A stretch of 64,000 nucleotides of DNA from G963668345 sp965222095 (GCA_965222095.1 CBDCTD010000003.1:496001-560000), one strand, 5' to 3'; counted from the first letter of the stretch, positions 37,967 through 49,072 are shown. Numbers and translations are program-made. Notes: generated by a model not told the origin, from the letters alone.

Positions 37967-40183
37967 ATGTCGAGCAATCCAGCGAGCACTCTCCCCGCCT
38001 CCTTTTCCGACCCTATCTCCCTTCGTTTTAAAGAGTTAGAAGAAAAAGTTCGCCGCTCGCGGGGTGCCGACGATCTGGTGATCCTGCGAAAAGCCTTCGA
38101 GTTCGCCGCCGATAGGCACCACGAACAGACACGCAAGTCGGGTGAACCGTACCTCGCCCACCCTGTGGAGGTGGCGCACCTGCTGGCGGACATGAGCCTC
38201 GATCTGGTGTGCATTTCAACCGGGCTGCTGCACGACGTAGCCGAAGATACCGGGGTCCGCATCGCCGAAATCAAGAAACGGTTCGGCAAAGAAATCGGCC
38301 GTTGCGTGGATGGGGTCACCAAGCTGAGCCAGCTTGACTACTATTCCTTGGAAGAGCGCCAGGCCGAAAACTTTCGAAAAATGCTGCTGGCCATGGTCGA
38401 GGACGTGCGGGTCATTCTCGTCAAGCTTGCTGACCGTCTTCACAACATGCGAACCCTGAGCTACCTGGATCCCGACAAACAGCAGCGCATTTCGCGCGAG
38501 ACGCTCGAGATCTACGCACCCATCGCGTTGCGGTTAGGAATGGGGAAAGTTCGTGGGGAGTTGGAAGACTTAGCCTTCTACTATCTTGAGCCGCAAGCCT
38601 ACGCGGAAATCACCCAGCACATCGAATTCCGCCGGGAAGCCAGCGAAGAGTTCCTCGCGACGATCAAGGCCGCCCTCGAGAAAAAGCTTGCCGAAAACGG
38701 TGTGCCGGCCCGCATCGAAAGTCGCATCAAGCGAGCCTATTCGATTCACCAGAAACTCAAGCGCCAAAAAATCACCGCGGACCAAGTGTACGACCTGCTG
38801 GCGCTTCGCGTGATTACCGACTCGGAAAAAAGCTGCTATGCCGCGCTCGGGATCATCCACAGCCAATGGCGTCCCGTGCCGGGCCGTATCAAGGATTTTA
38901 TTGCCATGCCGCGGCCGAACCTCTACCAGGCCGTGCACACTTCGGTCATCGCCGAAGAGGGCCAGACCTTTGAAGTGCAGATTCGCACCGAAGAGATGCA
39001 CTACAAGTCCGAGCAAGGCATCTGTGCCCATTGGAAGTACAAGGAGGGTCTCAAAGGCCCGGATGTCGATGAGGGCCAGACGGCGTGGCTGCGCCAACTG
39101 GTCGAATGGCAGCGGGATGTCAAGGACCCTAGCGATTTTCTCTCCACGCTAAAGATCGATCTTTACCCGGAAGAGGTCTACGTCTTTACGCCGCGAGGGA
39201 AGCTGATCGTCCTTCCGAGAGAAGCCACCCCGGTCGATTTCGCTTATCTGATTCACACCGAGGTCGGCCACCGTTGCTCGGGCGCCAAGATCAACGGCCG
39301 CATCGTGCCGCTCAAGTATCATCTTCGAAACGGGGACATCGTAGAAATTATCACCCAGCAGAATCATGCCCCGAGCCAGGACTGGTTGGGCTTCGTAAAG
39401 ACGTCCCGCGCTCGCCAGAAGATCAAGCAGTGGCTTAATGCGAACCGGCGGGAGAAGGCTCAAGAGATCGGCGAGAAGCTGCTTGAGAAAGAAGCGCGGC
39501 GGCTGAACGTCTCGCTCAAGAAAGTCGCTCCGGGAGCGCTTCGCCAGGTCTGCCAAGACTATGGCTATGCGGAGCCTGAAGATCTCTATGCCGCCTTGGG
39601 CTACGGCAAGTGCTCCGCCCGCAGCGTGGTCGTGAAACTCGCCCCGGAAGCTGCGCAGCCGGGTGCAGGCCGCGCGACGCCTGAGGTCGCTCCCTCCGAT
39701 GGTCAGCCGCGTCCCGCGACAGACGGAACGACCGTGCTGACCGTCAAGGGAATTGACGACATCCTGGTGTACCGGGCTCGCTGCTGCAATCCGATCCGCG
39801 GGGAGCCCATTGTCGGCTACGTCACGCGCGGCAAGGGCGTTTCTGTCCACTCAAGAGACTGCCCGAACGTACAGAACCTGATGTACGAGGAGGAGCGGCG
39901 AATGGCGGTCGAGTGGACCCAGTCAGCGGATGTAGCCTACAAGATCCGGCTGATCATTTACGTCGAAGACCGTCCGGGTGTCCTTAACGAGCTTACGAGT
40001 GTCCTCTCCGAGGAGAATGTCAACATTGGAAGCGTCGAGACGCGCAGCACCAAGGGGCCCAACCCGCTTGCCATTGTCGAGCTGACAATCGACATCCACG
40101 ACGTCAAACAGCTTGATCGCATCACAGCCGGCATGCGCCGAGTCCCCGGCGTTCGTGAAGTGGGCCGCCGACAGCGGGGCTAG
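37967..40183 (+). CDS. Bifunctional (p)ppGpp synthetase/hydrolase (RSH)
   Basis: The 738-residue protein has the full long-RSH architecture. The HD hydrolase domain contains STGLLHDVAEDTGV and LADRLHNMRTL. The synthetase domain contains RIKRAYSIHQKLKRQ and DLLALRVITD, and PGRIKDFIAMPRPNLYQAVHT carries the RxKD signature of bifunctional enzymes rather than the ExDD of RelA. A TGS domain (VYVFTPRGKLIVLPREAT), a zinc-finger/helical region (RARCCNPIRGEPIVGYVTRG) and a C-terminal ACT domain (DRPGVLNELTSVLSEENVN) follow. It should make and degrade the stringent-response alarmone. It is a single gene with its own upstream terminator barrier. Confidence 0.96.
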   Translation: MSSNPASTLPASFSDPISLRFKELEEKVRRSRGADDLVILRKAFEFAADRHHEQTRKSGEPYLAHPVEVAHLLADMSLDLVCISTGLLHDVAEDTGVRIAEIKKRFGKEIGRCVDGVTKLSQLDYYSLEERQAENFRKMLLAMVEDVRVILVKLADRLHNMRTLSYLDPDKQQRISRETLEIYAPIALRLGMGKVRGELEDLAFYYLEPQAYAEITQHIEFRREASEEFLATIKAALEKKLAENGVPARIESRIKRAYSIHQKLKRQKITADQVYDLLALRVITDSEKSCYAALGIIHSQWRPVPGRIKDFIAMPRPNLYQAVHTSVIAEEGQTFEVQIRTEEMHYKSEQGICAHWKYKEGLKGPDVDEGQTAWLRQLVEWQRDVKDPSDFLSTLKIDLYPEEVYVFTPRGKLIVLPREATPVDFAYLIHTEVGHRCSGAKINGRIVPLKYHLRNGDIVEIITQQNHAPSQDWLGFVKTSRARQKIKQWLNANRREKAQEIGEKLLEKEARRLNVSLKKVAPGALRQVCQDYGYAEPEDLYAALGYGKCSARSVVVKLAPEAAQPGAGRATPEVAPSDGQPRPATDGTTVLTVKGIDDILVYRARCCNPIRGEPIVGYVTRGKGVSVHSRDCPNVQNLMYEEERRMAVEWTQSADVAYKIRLIIYVEDRPGVLNELTSVLSEENVNIGSVETRSTKGPNPLAIVELTIDIHDVKQLDRITAGMRRVPGVREVGRRQRG

Positions 40184-40368
40184 GGCGGCACCCTGGCCGT
40201 GGCCGTAGACTCCGTTTTATCCCTGCCGTCTGAGTCCCGTCGAACGAGCACCTTCGGAGAAGGGCGGGAGCGTCCCCCACGAGCGCCGAATGGCTACTCT
40301 TGCCGCGTCTCGCCCCGCGTGTAGACCTGTAGCCGGCGGTCGGCATCGAGCGTTAACACCGGGCAGGA

Positions 40369-40386
40369 GCACCGGAAAGTAGCTAG
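40369..40386. repeat. MITE-like element R1, isolated right end at a stop codon
   Basis: GCACCGGAAAGTAGCTAG is identical to the right end of R1 copy 1. Its terminal CTAG contains the TAG stop of the B12-binding subunit gene (40383-40385 on the minus strand). No left R1 arm is found. The RSH gene on the other side also ends in CTAG (40180-40183), so the whole 200-base convergent intergenic stretch is bounded by CTAG. Confidence 0.65.
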
Positions 40387-40817
40387 CCTTGCAGCAACTC
40401 TCGTTTGGGGCGGTTCTCGCGCATGAAGTGGATGATCGATTCGAGAGAGGCGCCGGGCTGAAATATGGAGGCGACGCCCAGCTCTTTCATGGCGGGCAGG
40501 TCTTCGTCGACGATGGTACCACCGAGAACCACCTTGACGTCGTGCATGCCCTTTTCATTGAGCAACGCCATCAGGCGCGGCACGATCACTGTGTGGGCGC
40601 CTGAAAGGATCGAAAGCCCGATAAACTCGACATCTTCTTCCAAGGCCGCCGAGACGATCTGCTCCGGCGTCTGGCGCAGACCGGTGTAGATAACCTCCAT
40701 GCCGGCGTCGCGCAACGCCCTCGCGATCACCTTAGCTCCGCGGTCGTGGCCGTCGAGACCCGGCTTGGCGATCAAGACGCGGATAGGGGGAGAGGATGAA
40801 GGGCTTTTTAGCGGCAT
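40383..40817 (-). CDS. Methylmalonyl-CoA mutase, B12-binding subunit
   Basis: The 144-residue protein is a stand-alone cobalamin-binding domain: KPGLDGHDRGAKVIARAL carries the DxHxxG motif whose His coordinates cobalt, followed by GLSILSGAHTVIVPRL and VVLGGTIVDEDLPAMKELGV. Together with the catalytic chain at 44491-46119 it forms the two-subunit mutase that isomerises methylmalonyl-CoA and succinyl-CoA. The start ATG overlaps the stop of a short upstream frame as TAATG. IS1380 copy C and a yceH-like gene now separate the two subunit genes. Confidence 0.93.
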   Translation of the reverse strand: MPLKSPSSSPPIRVLIAKPGLDGHDRGAKVIARALRDAGMEVIYTGLRQTPEQIVSAALEEDVEFIGLSILSGAHTVIVPRLMALLNEKGMHDVKVVLGGTIVDEDLPAMKELGVASIFQPGASLESIIHFMRENRPKRELLQG

Positions 40818-41338
40818 TACTGTCCGAATGTCAGCTTGGCAAGTCTATCCTTGAGAGATTCCTGCTCCAATTGGCCCTTCGATCCGATGAGCTGTCCGCC
40901 AAGATGGAAACATGTCCCTTACCTTCCACAGGGCCGATTCCACGGCAGTTGGCCTAACAGCCTGTGGTGAAAGTCCTTCGCCTCGGAAAGTGGGTATAGT
41001 CACCGATTTTCGTCGTCTGCCCCATCTCGGAGAGAAAGCAGTTGCGGATGCGAAAATCGTTGACAGTCCCCATTTTTCGCCGAACCTAACTTCTACCACG
41101 GGCTGCTGAGCGAATAATCCGCGGATCTGCTTTTGCGCGGCGATGGTGGGCACGGCATGCCGTGCCCCTACAATTCTAGCGGGTAAGAGAAACGCGTGAT
41201 CCTAGGGAGTGAGGCTGAGCGATCGAATCGACGCAAGTGCGGGAGGTGGCGGCAGAAACCACCGGCGTCTGTAAACCCCTCTTTGCCCCCGTGTAGGCCG
41301 GAGTCGCCGGGTGCTCTGTCGAGTCGCAAACGCCGGAG
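40818..41338. other. Intergenic region upstream of the B12-binding subunit gene
   Basis: About 520 bases without a convincing gene. A minus-strand frame of about 32 codons (FHLGGQLIGSKGQLEQ, ending KLTFGQ) finishes in TAATG over the subunit's start. It could be the 3' end of a lost upstream gene, but I do not recognise it. A perfect palindrome GGGCACGGCATGCCGTGCCC (41148-41167) with a CTACA tail belongs to the CCCCTACA family. I checked by eye for a cobalamin riboswitch and found no B12-box. Confidence 0.45.
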
Positions 41339-42031
41339 TTACTCAAACTGTTTGCGGAAATCGGAAAGTTGCTTTCGTAGCTCGAGGACTTCACTGCGGA
41401 GTTCGTCGATATCGGATTCCATCTTCGCCATGCGCTCAGCCGATGTGTCCTGGGGTGCGAGTGTCTGAACGGGTGCGGGCTGAGCTTCCGGCTCCGAAGG
41501 CCGCACTTCTCCCGAGAGGAGGTGCGCATAACGTGGCTCTCTCGTGCCGGGTTGACGGGCGAGTTTCATAACCAGGGGCTCGGGCTGGCGCTCGGCCAAG
41601 TGATCGAGGCAAACCTCTACCGAGGCGAGGTCATCGAAGTTGTACATGCGCTGCGTACGGCCCTTGAGTTCACCTACAGACTGCGGTCCGCGCAGCATCA
41701 GCACGCATAGGACCGCCATCTCGCGAGGACCGAGACCAAGCGTCTCCCAGGCCCAGTGGCGGTACTTTGGCACCCGATGCTCCCTTCCGGTCAGCACAAG
41801 CGCAAGCTTCTTCTCGCGCAGACTCTCGATGGCGCGGGCCACCGTCGGCTCGTCATAGCCCACGACAGGACTGCGATTCGATTTCTGATTGCAGGCGTTG
41901 ACGAGCGCATGGAGCGAGAGAGGATAGTACTCGGGCGTGGTCATGTCCTTTTCGATCAGCGCACCGAGGACGCGGACTTCGATTTCAGTTAGTTGAAGAG
42001 GCAAGGGGCGGTCACTCCTTACTCCGATCAT
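41339..42031 (-). CDS. YceH/DUF480 family protein
   Basis: The 230-residue protein has the tandem winged-helix pattern of the DUF480 family: LTEIEVRVLGALIEKDMTTP, YYPLSLHALVNACNQKSNR, GYDEPTVARAIESLREKKL, then LGPREMAVLCVLMLRGPQ with TQRMYNFDDL. A helix with heptad-like spacing closes the protein (ERMAKMESDIDELRSEVLELRKQLSDF). The role is unknown; the fold suggests DNA binding. The first residues before LPLQLTEIE are not conserved, so the start may be slightly later. IS1380 copy C lies 130 bases upstream. Confidence 0.88.
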   Translation of the reverse strand: MIGVRSDRPLPLQLTEIEVRVLGALIEKDMTTPEYYPLSLHALVNACNQKSNRSPVVGYDEPTVARAIESLREKKLALVLTGREHRVPKYRHWAWETLGLGPREMAVLCVLMLRGPQSVGELKGRTQRMYNFDDLASVEVCLDHLAERQPEPLVMKLARQPGTREPRYAHLLSGEVRPSEPEAQPAPVQTLAPQDTSAERMAKMESDIDELRSEVLELRKQLSDFRKQFE

Positions 42032-42161
42032 ACTGTTCTGACTTGATTCATGAGCGACACACTCTGCCCCTCGGCTCCTTGCGTTGACACACTGGCGGCC
42101 ATAGAGGTAAGCGAACCCGCGCGATTTTTGACGAACATTCCAACTTGCCGTACACTTTTAA

Positions 42162-43826
42162 CCAGGATTTCCATTTTGGCCCTGGCACGGTGAAAGTATA
42201 CACCCGCGCTGCCCCGAATACCACGTCTTTTCGCGCTGAACCCTGCACATGACCTCCGCCGGTAGGCGCCAGGGCTCGTCCATCCGCTCACAGACGTTGA
42301 TTGAGCGGCCTGAACGGCGCTCCGGCCGACACTGCTCCTTGCGAAATCTTTTGGAGCCGAAAACTGTTGATCCTCGCCCGGTCAACGCTACCCGCTTGGC
42401 AGCGGCAGCGCCCAGATCCTGTGCAGCATGTCGCCGAACAGCCTGCGGTTCAGATACCCCTCGGCCAGCAGCAGCCAGTAATACCGCGCGTGCTTGACCA
42501 GCCGACCGCCGGTCTTCATCAACCTGTGTTGCAAGCTCGTCAGCGACCAACTCTTGATCCTGTTCGGCAGTCCGAGCCGCCGCCACAAGTTGCCCAGGTT
42601 GTAGGCCAGCACGCTCAGTTGTAGCCGTACCTCGTTCGCCCGGAACCGATGGCACGACAGCCTTGTCCAATGCGTGGCCTGTTTGCCTTCCTTGATCCAC
42701 TGCTCCGCCGTGCCGCGCTTGTTGTAGAAGCGCACCACCGAGCGGCTTGGCAAGCTCATGCTCGTCACGATGAATCCGACCCGCGGGAACAGCTCGCCCT
42801 GGTGATGCTCGACCTTGGCGACGATCCGCCTCGCCTGCGACCAACTCTCCGCCTGATAGCGAAAACTCTTGTAGCGCACCAAGGGCTTCCGGGAGGGCCT
42901 TCCCGGCGGCCGAAACAAGATGTCTTCGATCTCCAACTCCAGGCTCTTGTTGGCCGGAATGCGAATGGCGTACTGTACTCCGCGTTCCTCCGAAGCCTCA
43001 TAAACTTCCGGCTTGGCAAAGGCCGCATCGCCCCGGAAGGCGACCTGCTTGCCCGCAGCCTGTTGGCGCTCGATCTCCGGCAACAATAGCTCATCCCAGT
43101 CCTCGGCGCTGTGCACGTTGCCGGGACGCAGCTTGGCAGCGAGGCAATCACCATGACCGTTGAACAAAAGTAACGGGTGATAGCAGACCGACTCGAAGTG
43201 TCCGTTGTAGGCACTGCCTTCCTGTTGGCCATGGACCGGACTCTCGGTGGAGTCCATGTCCAGAACGACCCGCTCGGAGTCGTCGAACGCTTCCGCTTGC
43301 CCGACCAGCTCTCGGTTCAGCGCCATCAGCCCCAGCAGGTTCTCTTCGCTCGCCAGCATCTCCGTCTCGAAGCTGTGCAGCGTCGAGGTCAAGGCCGCAC
43401 CGCGATCCCAGATCTTCTGCGAACCGATCAGCCGAAACGTCGGATCGATCGAAACCCGCTCGGCGTCGTTGAGGTCCTCGTAGCCCGCCAAGCGGCTGTA
43501 GACCGACTGCCGCAACAGATCAGCGAGCGTGAACTGCTTGTTTGTGCCTTGCCGGGAGTCGCTGAGATGCTCGTCAATCAGTTCTCCGAGACCGAGCCGT
43601 TCGTCCAGTTCGCGAACCAAAATCAGGCCACCGTCGGAAGTGACGTGCGATCCCTGGAAATCGACTTTCAACAAGCCGTTGAAACTTAGCTGGAATGGCT
43701 TGGTTTGTTTTTCACCCATTGGGTGTTGGCCTCCCTGGCGTCCTCATCGGGCTCTAGCCCCTATGAATAAAGCCGCTCAAGGCCGCTGGAAGGTCGGGAT
43801 GTCAAACACCAAATTGAAAATGCGGG
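42162..43826. mobile_element. IS1380-family element, copy C
   Basis: It has the same ends as copy B and is flanked by the 5-bp direct repeat TTTAA (42157-42161 and 43827-43831). Apart from one base near the right end (43773), I see no difference from copy B, so one of them arose recently. It lies upstream of the yceH-like gene and 12 bases from the start of the next gene on the other side. It may have replaced the promoters of both. Confidence 0.95.
42388..43719 (-). CDS. IS1380-family transposase, copy C
   Basis: The 443-residue product is identical to that of copy B, with the DDE residues in DMDSTESP, RGDAAFAKPE and RGTAEQWIKE. It is intact and probably active, given the near-identity of the two copies and their clean target duplications. 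Confidence 0.96.
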   Translation of the reverse strand: MGEKQTKPFQLSFNGLLKVDFQGSHVTSDGGLILVRELDERLGLGELIDEHLSDSRQGTNKQFTLADLLRQSVYSRLAGYEDLNDAERVSIDPTFRLIGSQKIWDRGAALTSTLHSFETEMLASEENLLGLMALNRELVGQAEAFDDSERVVLDMDSTESPVHGQQEGSAYNGHFESVCYHPLLLFNGHGDCLAAKLRPGNVHSAEDWDELLLPEIERQQAAGKQVAFRGDAAFAKPEVYEASEERGVQYAIRIPANKSLELEIEDILFRPPGRPSRKPLVRYKSFRYQAESWSQARRIVAKVEHHQGELFPRVGFIVTSMSLPSRSVVRFYNKRGTAEQWIKEGKQATHWTRLSCHRFRANEVRLQLSVLAYNLGNLWRRLGLPNRIKSWSLTSLQHRLMKTGGRLVKHARYYWLLLAEGYLNRRLFGDMLHRIWALPLPSG

Positions 43827-43838
43827 TTTAAAGCAACG

Positions 43839-44459
43839 GTGATTCTAGGCGAATTCCTATCTGCCCGAGGAATAGCTGACGCCCAACATTGTGGCATCCA
43901 GCCCGTCGACCAAATGATAGACATCGGCCAAACTGACGCGTGGCCGCCCTGGAAGGCCGAGCCGGAGCTTGAAATACCACCGCCCCGCCGGGCGCAGTTT
44001 AAGGGCGGGCGCCTGTCCTCGATTCTACGTCTGGCCCCTGTGATAGCGGTTACGGGGGGATTTTGCTTACTTGGCTGGTTCGGACTATGGATTTGGCGTG
44101 AGTATCCGCTCCCAGGAGCCACATGGTTTTTGACGTCTGTTGCTGCTCTTTTTTTCCTTTACAGGCGCCGGCAACAAGTGCCACTCGAGAAGTTACTGGT
44201 CGAAACAGGAATACCTACGTGCGGGAGGGTTGTGAAGAAGAAAAATGTCGGCGAAAGTGCGTATCAATTCACAGTCGAATACCTAGGTGGAGGGCGTCTG
44301 CTAAAGGTCGTAAGTGGGTCAGCCGAAGACGATTTGCTAGTCGGGGAGGTGGCCACGGTTCTATACCTCCCGACCGAGCCTGAGAAAGCAGTCGTTTACC
44401 TACTTAGTGCCTACGAGGCTGCCTGGACTGCGCCCGTCAAACCTGTGCTCGATATCTAG
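43839..44459 (+). CDS. Membrane protein with a DUF3592-like C-terminal domain
   Basis: The frame from GTG 43839 has 206 residues. ATG 43914 (MIDIGQTDAWPP) is an alternative; neither has a good ribosome site. Two hydrophobic helices (LAPVIAVTGGFCLLGWFGLW and ATWFLTSVAALFFLY) are followed by a small beta-rich domain (CGRVVKKKNVGESAYQFTVEY, VATVLYLPTEPEKAVVY) that resembles DUF3592-like domains. The function is unknown. IS1380 copy C ends 12 bases upstream, so the natural 5' end may be lost. The downstream mutase gene is convergent. Confidence 0.65.
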   Translation: MILGEFLSARGIADAQHCGIQPVDQMIDIGQTDAWPPWKAEPELEIPPPRRAQFKGGRLSSILRLAPVIAVTGGFCLLGWFGLWIWREYPLPGATWFLTSVAALFFLYRRRQQVPLEKLLVETGIPTCGRVVKKKNVGESAYQFTVEYLGGGRLLKVVSGSAEDDLLVGEVATVLYLPTEPEKAVVYLLSAYEAAWTAPVKPVLDI

Positions 44460-44490
44460 ACCCAGTTGCCCCGCAGCGAACTACGCGTCC

Positions 44491-46119
<1,629 letters not shown>

Positions 46120-46247
46120 CTAACTCTCATCAGACTATAGCTCGGCGCGGGGAGCAAGAGGCGAGTGCCACGGAAACAGCTTCGGTAAGCTGGCCGTTCG
46201 ACATCCGCGCTCGGTTTGTCACGGGCCGGCAGAAGTGCCGGGTCACC

Positions 46248-46648
46248 TAGTGCTTTCTTTCGAAAATTCGCGTCCGATGCCAAGACCGCATTCGAAGAAT
46301 CGCTCCCTGGCAGGTGTGTGAAAAAACCTTGGGTACGGAAGGTGTGAAAAAATGCTGGGACAGTCAGCCCGCGGCGGAAGCTGCGATTGATTCTACGCGA
46401 CTTCTAGGACACCGCTTGTGACAGTCCCTGATTTTTTCACACCTTCCAGTCTCCGCGCCTCTCGTGAGTCATTGATAAAACGCCGCGTCCTTGCATGGCG
46501 CTTGGGACAGCCCCGGTTTTTTTCACACACCCTGACGGTCGCGGCTCGGAAGGCTCTCGGAACAGCCCGCTTTCTGGGCAGAAGGGCGCTGGTATGATCC
46601 TTCGGGAAAGGCCTTCTTAAAGACGTGAACTTTTGCAAGTAAGCACTA
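46248..46648. repeat. MITE-like element R4, full length (about 400 bp), with IS630-like ends
   Basis: The left end TAGTGCTTTCTTTCGAAAAT and the right end (reverse complement) TAGTGCTTACTTGCAAAAGT match closely, and both begin like the IS630 repeat TAGTGCTTACTATC at 9291. TA flanks both ends (46248-46249, 46647-46648) and the empty site would read CTAG. The inside holds two pairs of GTGTGAAAAAA arms with GGGACAGTC motifs, but no gene. Partial copies are at 22313 and 27020. It is probably mobilised by the IS630 transposase (inference). Confidence 0.75.
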
Positions 46649-46667
46649 GCACGAACAGGAGCCAGCC

Positions 46668-46863
46668 CTAGCTCGCATTTCTCACCACGACCGCGGTGGA
46701 CGAGGCGAAAGGCCCGGCGGCCTTGGCGCGCGGCAACAACTTCGTGCACACCGCCCAACGTACAGTCTGTCCGCAAGCGGGCGCGATGAATCGCGCCCCT
46801 ACATCTCTGATGGCGGGCATTTGCTTCCACTCCTGCCGACCGCTGGTGAGAAATGCGGACTAG
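46668..46863. repeat. MITE-like element R3, copy 1 (196 bp), ending on a stop codon
   Basis: The left arm CTAGCTCGCATTTCTCACCA and the right arm (reverse complement) CTAGTCCGCATTTCTCACCA match at 18 of 20 positions and share their core with R2. Both ends are CTAG. The right CTAG contains the TAG stop of the phosphatase gene (46860-46862, minus strand). A palindrome GGGCGCGA/TCGCGCCC with tail CCTACATC is at 46779-46804. Confidence 0.82.
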
Positions 46864-48497
46864 TTCAAGACCTCGGTGAGAAGCCGCGCATCCACCATGG
46901 GTTGCAAATCGACTTCTAACAGCTTAGCCAGGGTGGGCGCTATGTCCTCGGGACCGCAGGCTTTCGAGTGCCGACCGGGGGAAATCTCGTGTCCAAAGAA
47001 GATGAGGGGGATATGCCGATCGTAGTCGTGAGGAGTACCGTGTCCCGTGGCCCCTTGTGAAGCCTGGATGTAATGATGCTCTCTCAAGCGGACCATCAGA
47101 TGCGGGCTACGGGGCTCGAAAAACGAGTTGCGGTAGAGTTGCCAGAACGGATCATCGTCCCGTGCCCGGCCAAGCATGTCTCTGTGCGTGTAGACGGCCG
47201 CCACCGAGCCATTATTCAGCAGTGCCTTCCGGGCAATCTCTTCGGCTTTGCTGCGCGTAACGCCGCGTCTTTCGAGCTGGGGGAAGTCGAGGTAGAAGTG
47301 GGGTGCGTCGAAGAAGGCGACCGGGTCGCCGATTCCCGATGCCCGTTTTTTCAAAGCGGCCGTCACCGCATCGGGCAACGCTGTCGCCGGTATGGTCTCC
47401 GCGGGCAGTCCTTGTTTCTGGGCTTCCCCGACAACCGGTGCGGCCCCATGGTCGGAGCTCAAAACGATGAGTGTGTGATCCAACCCAACTCTCCGATCGA
47501 GCTCAGTGAAGAACCGCCCCAGGACGCGATCCAGCCGCAGGTGGGCGTCCATCACCTCCTGGCTGAAAGGTCCAAACAAGTGCCCGACGTAATCAGGAGA
47601 GGAGAAGCCAACGGCAAGCAGATCCGGGATCTTATCCGAACCCAGATCATGACCGTCTATTGCTGCCAGAGTAGCTTCGAGCAGAATCTGGTCCCCGAGA
47701 GGAGACCAACTGGCGCCGAGGCTAGTGTCGCTTCCGGACTCGGGATCTTTCAGGGTATGCGGGAAGACTACTTGCCGGCCATCGAATTCATGCTCGAACC
47801 GATCAGCGCGCGAGTATTTTTCGTAAATCGCTGGGTCGTCCAGCAGGCGCTTCCAAAGCTTGCCGTCAAATCGATCCGGCGGATTCGACTGATTGAATGC
47901 CGTCAGCCACGCAGGGGGCTGCTCCGTGTAATAGCTGCTGGTAACAAAACACCCGCAACTGGCGGAGTACCAGTAGGCCGCATCGGCATCACGGCCGGCC
48001 ATGAGAATCGCCGAACGGTCCTTGATCGAGATGCCGACCACCCGGCTGGCGGGATTCTTTTGCTTAAGTCGATCGCCGAAAGTGTCGACCAACAAGCTAC
48101 GCGGAGAAGCGCCGGAACCGGCCCCTCCAACGGGCCTGTAATCGGGATCGGCCACGGCGGTTCGCTCTGCATTGAGATCCGGATCGAACCAGTTGTTGGA
48201 GGTAATCCCCGAGGTGGCGGGATGGCGACCCGTCATGATGGCGGCGTGGCCTGGAGCGGTGAGGGTTAGCGCGTGACGATAGCGCGCCTCCGTGAAAACC
48301 GCGCCCTCCTCGAGCAGCGTGCGGAAGCCGCCCTCATAGAGGTCCTGAAAGCGAGTGAGGTAATCGTAGCGCATTTGGTCGACCACGATTACCACAATCA
48401 ACCGGGGAGCCGAGGGAGTGTCTTTCGCGCACGTGAGTCCAACCAGAGCAAGTGCGCACAGCGTTCCCAAACCTAGCGGGGCCGGACGACGCCTCAT
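46860..48497 (-). CDS. PafA-like alkaline phosphatase family protein (lipoprotein)
   Basis: The 545-residue protein is an exported phosphomonoesterase-like member of the alkaline phosphatase superfamily. A lipobox-like LVGLTCAK near residue 23 predicts lipid anchoring. VVIVVDQMRYDYL carries the first metal Asp, HALTLTAPGHAAIMTGRHP the nucleophilic Thr, GISIKDRSAILMAG the Lys and Arg that define PafA-type phosphatases, and VLSSDHGAAPV the second metal site. The last metal His lies in GATGHGTPHDYDRHIP. Its stop codon is provided within repeat R3. The DUF2007 gene starts upstream and overlaps it by 4 bases. Confidence 0.92.
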   Translation of the reverse strand: MRRRPAPLGLGTLCALALVGLTCAKDTPSAPRLIVVIVVDQMRYDYLTRFQDLYEGGFRTLLEEGAVFTEARYRHALTLTAPGHAAIMTGRHPATSGITSNNWFDPDLNAERTAVADPDYRPVGGAGSGASPRSLLVDTFGDRLKQKNPASRVVGISIKDRSAILMAGRDADAAYWYSASCGCFVTSSYYTEQPPAWLTAFNQSNPPDRFDGKLWKRLLDDPAIYEKYSRADRFEHEFDGRQVVFPHTLKDPESGSDTSLGASWSPLGDQILLEATLAAIDGHDLGSDKIPDLLAVGFSSPDYVGHLFGPFSQEVMDAHLRLDRVLGRFFTELDRRVGLDHTLIVLSSDHGAAPVVGEAQKQGLPAETIPATALPDAVTAALKKRASGIGDPVAFFDAPHFYLDFPQLERRGVTRSKAEEIARKALLNNGSVAAVYTHRDMLGRARDDDPFWQLYRNSFFEPRSPHLMVRLREHHYIQASQGATGHGTPHDYDRHIPLIFFGHEISPGRHSKACGPEDIAPTLAKLLEVDLQPMVDARLLTEVLN

Positions 48498-48757
48498 TCG
48501 GTGCTGTCCCCGGACGAATGAGATTCCCCGGCGTCCAGGGCATTGCGGATCAGCTCCTTGGCTTCCTCAGCGTCGGAGGCCAAAACGCGGACCCATACTT
48601 TGCCGACGGGGAGTTCGGGCACATTCTCTCGCACGATCAGCGATTGCAAGCCGGCCGACTCAAGTAGGCCGCGAACCGTTTCCGCCTCGACCTCGGCGTT
48701 GTGCCGGCGAGAGGAAAAGACCGTCACGAAGCGATCGTCGGAGAATTCGCCAGACAT
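48494..48757 (-). CDS. DUF2007-type small protein
   Basis: The 87-residue protein fits the DUF2007 'putative signal transducing protein' pattern: FVTVFSSRRHNAEVEAETVRGLLESAGLQSLI followed by KVWVRVLASDAEEAKELI, a ferredoxin-like beta-alpha-beta. It overlaps the phosphatase gene start by ATGA, so the two are translationally coupled. The role is unknown. Confidence 0.8.
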   Translation of the reverse strand: MSGEFSDDRFVTVFSSRRHNAEVEAETVRGLLESAGLQSLIVRENVPELPVGKVWVRVLASDAEEAKELIRNALDAGESHSSGDSTE

Positions 48758-48829
48758 GGCTTAGAAAGGGACAGTGACGTGCGGGGCTCTCGCTCTGCTG
48801 ACCAGTATAATCGAAGGGCGACGGGGACC

Positions 48830-49072
48830 ATGGCGAACGCAGCGGAAATCGAGGCCGAACGCAAGCGCGTTCGCAAACTGCAACTGATGATGTCGATGGT
48901 GATGAACGTGATCGGTCAGGATGCCCGCATGCCGGTCGAAGAAGCTAGTGAGTTGATCGCTTCGGCCCGCCGCGCCGCGCTTCACCTCTTCCCCGGCAAA
49001 GAGTTGGCCTATGACCTCATCTACCGACCCCGCTTCCAGCGGCTGATGCAAGAGAAATATCAGCTGCAGTAG
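48830..49072 (+). CDS. Small helical protein of unknown function
   Basis: From ATG 48830 an 80-residue frame reads AEIEAERKRVRKLQLMMSMV followed by NVIGQDARMPVEEASELIASARRAALHLFPGKELAYDLIYRPRFQRLM. The composition and the lack of any counterpart on the other strand support a real gene. An initial charged helix is followed by two more helices. I do not recognise a named family. A longer in-frame start at 48701 would run through the divergent DUF2007 gene's start and is less likely. Confidence 0.6.
   Translation: MANAAEIEAERKRVRKLQLMMSMVMNVIGQDARMPVEEASELIASARRAALHLFPGKELAYDLIYRPRFQRLMQEKYQLQ

Noticed and set aside
40818..41000. Possible cobalamin riboswitch before the B12-binding subunit gene
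   Set aside because: CAGCCTGTGGTGAAAGTCC looked suggestive, but no B12-box or matching core helices could be assembled, and the orientation is wrong for the gene.
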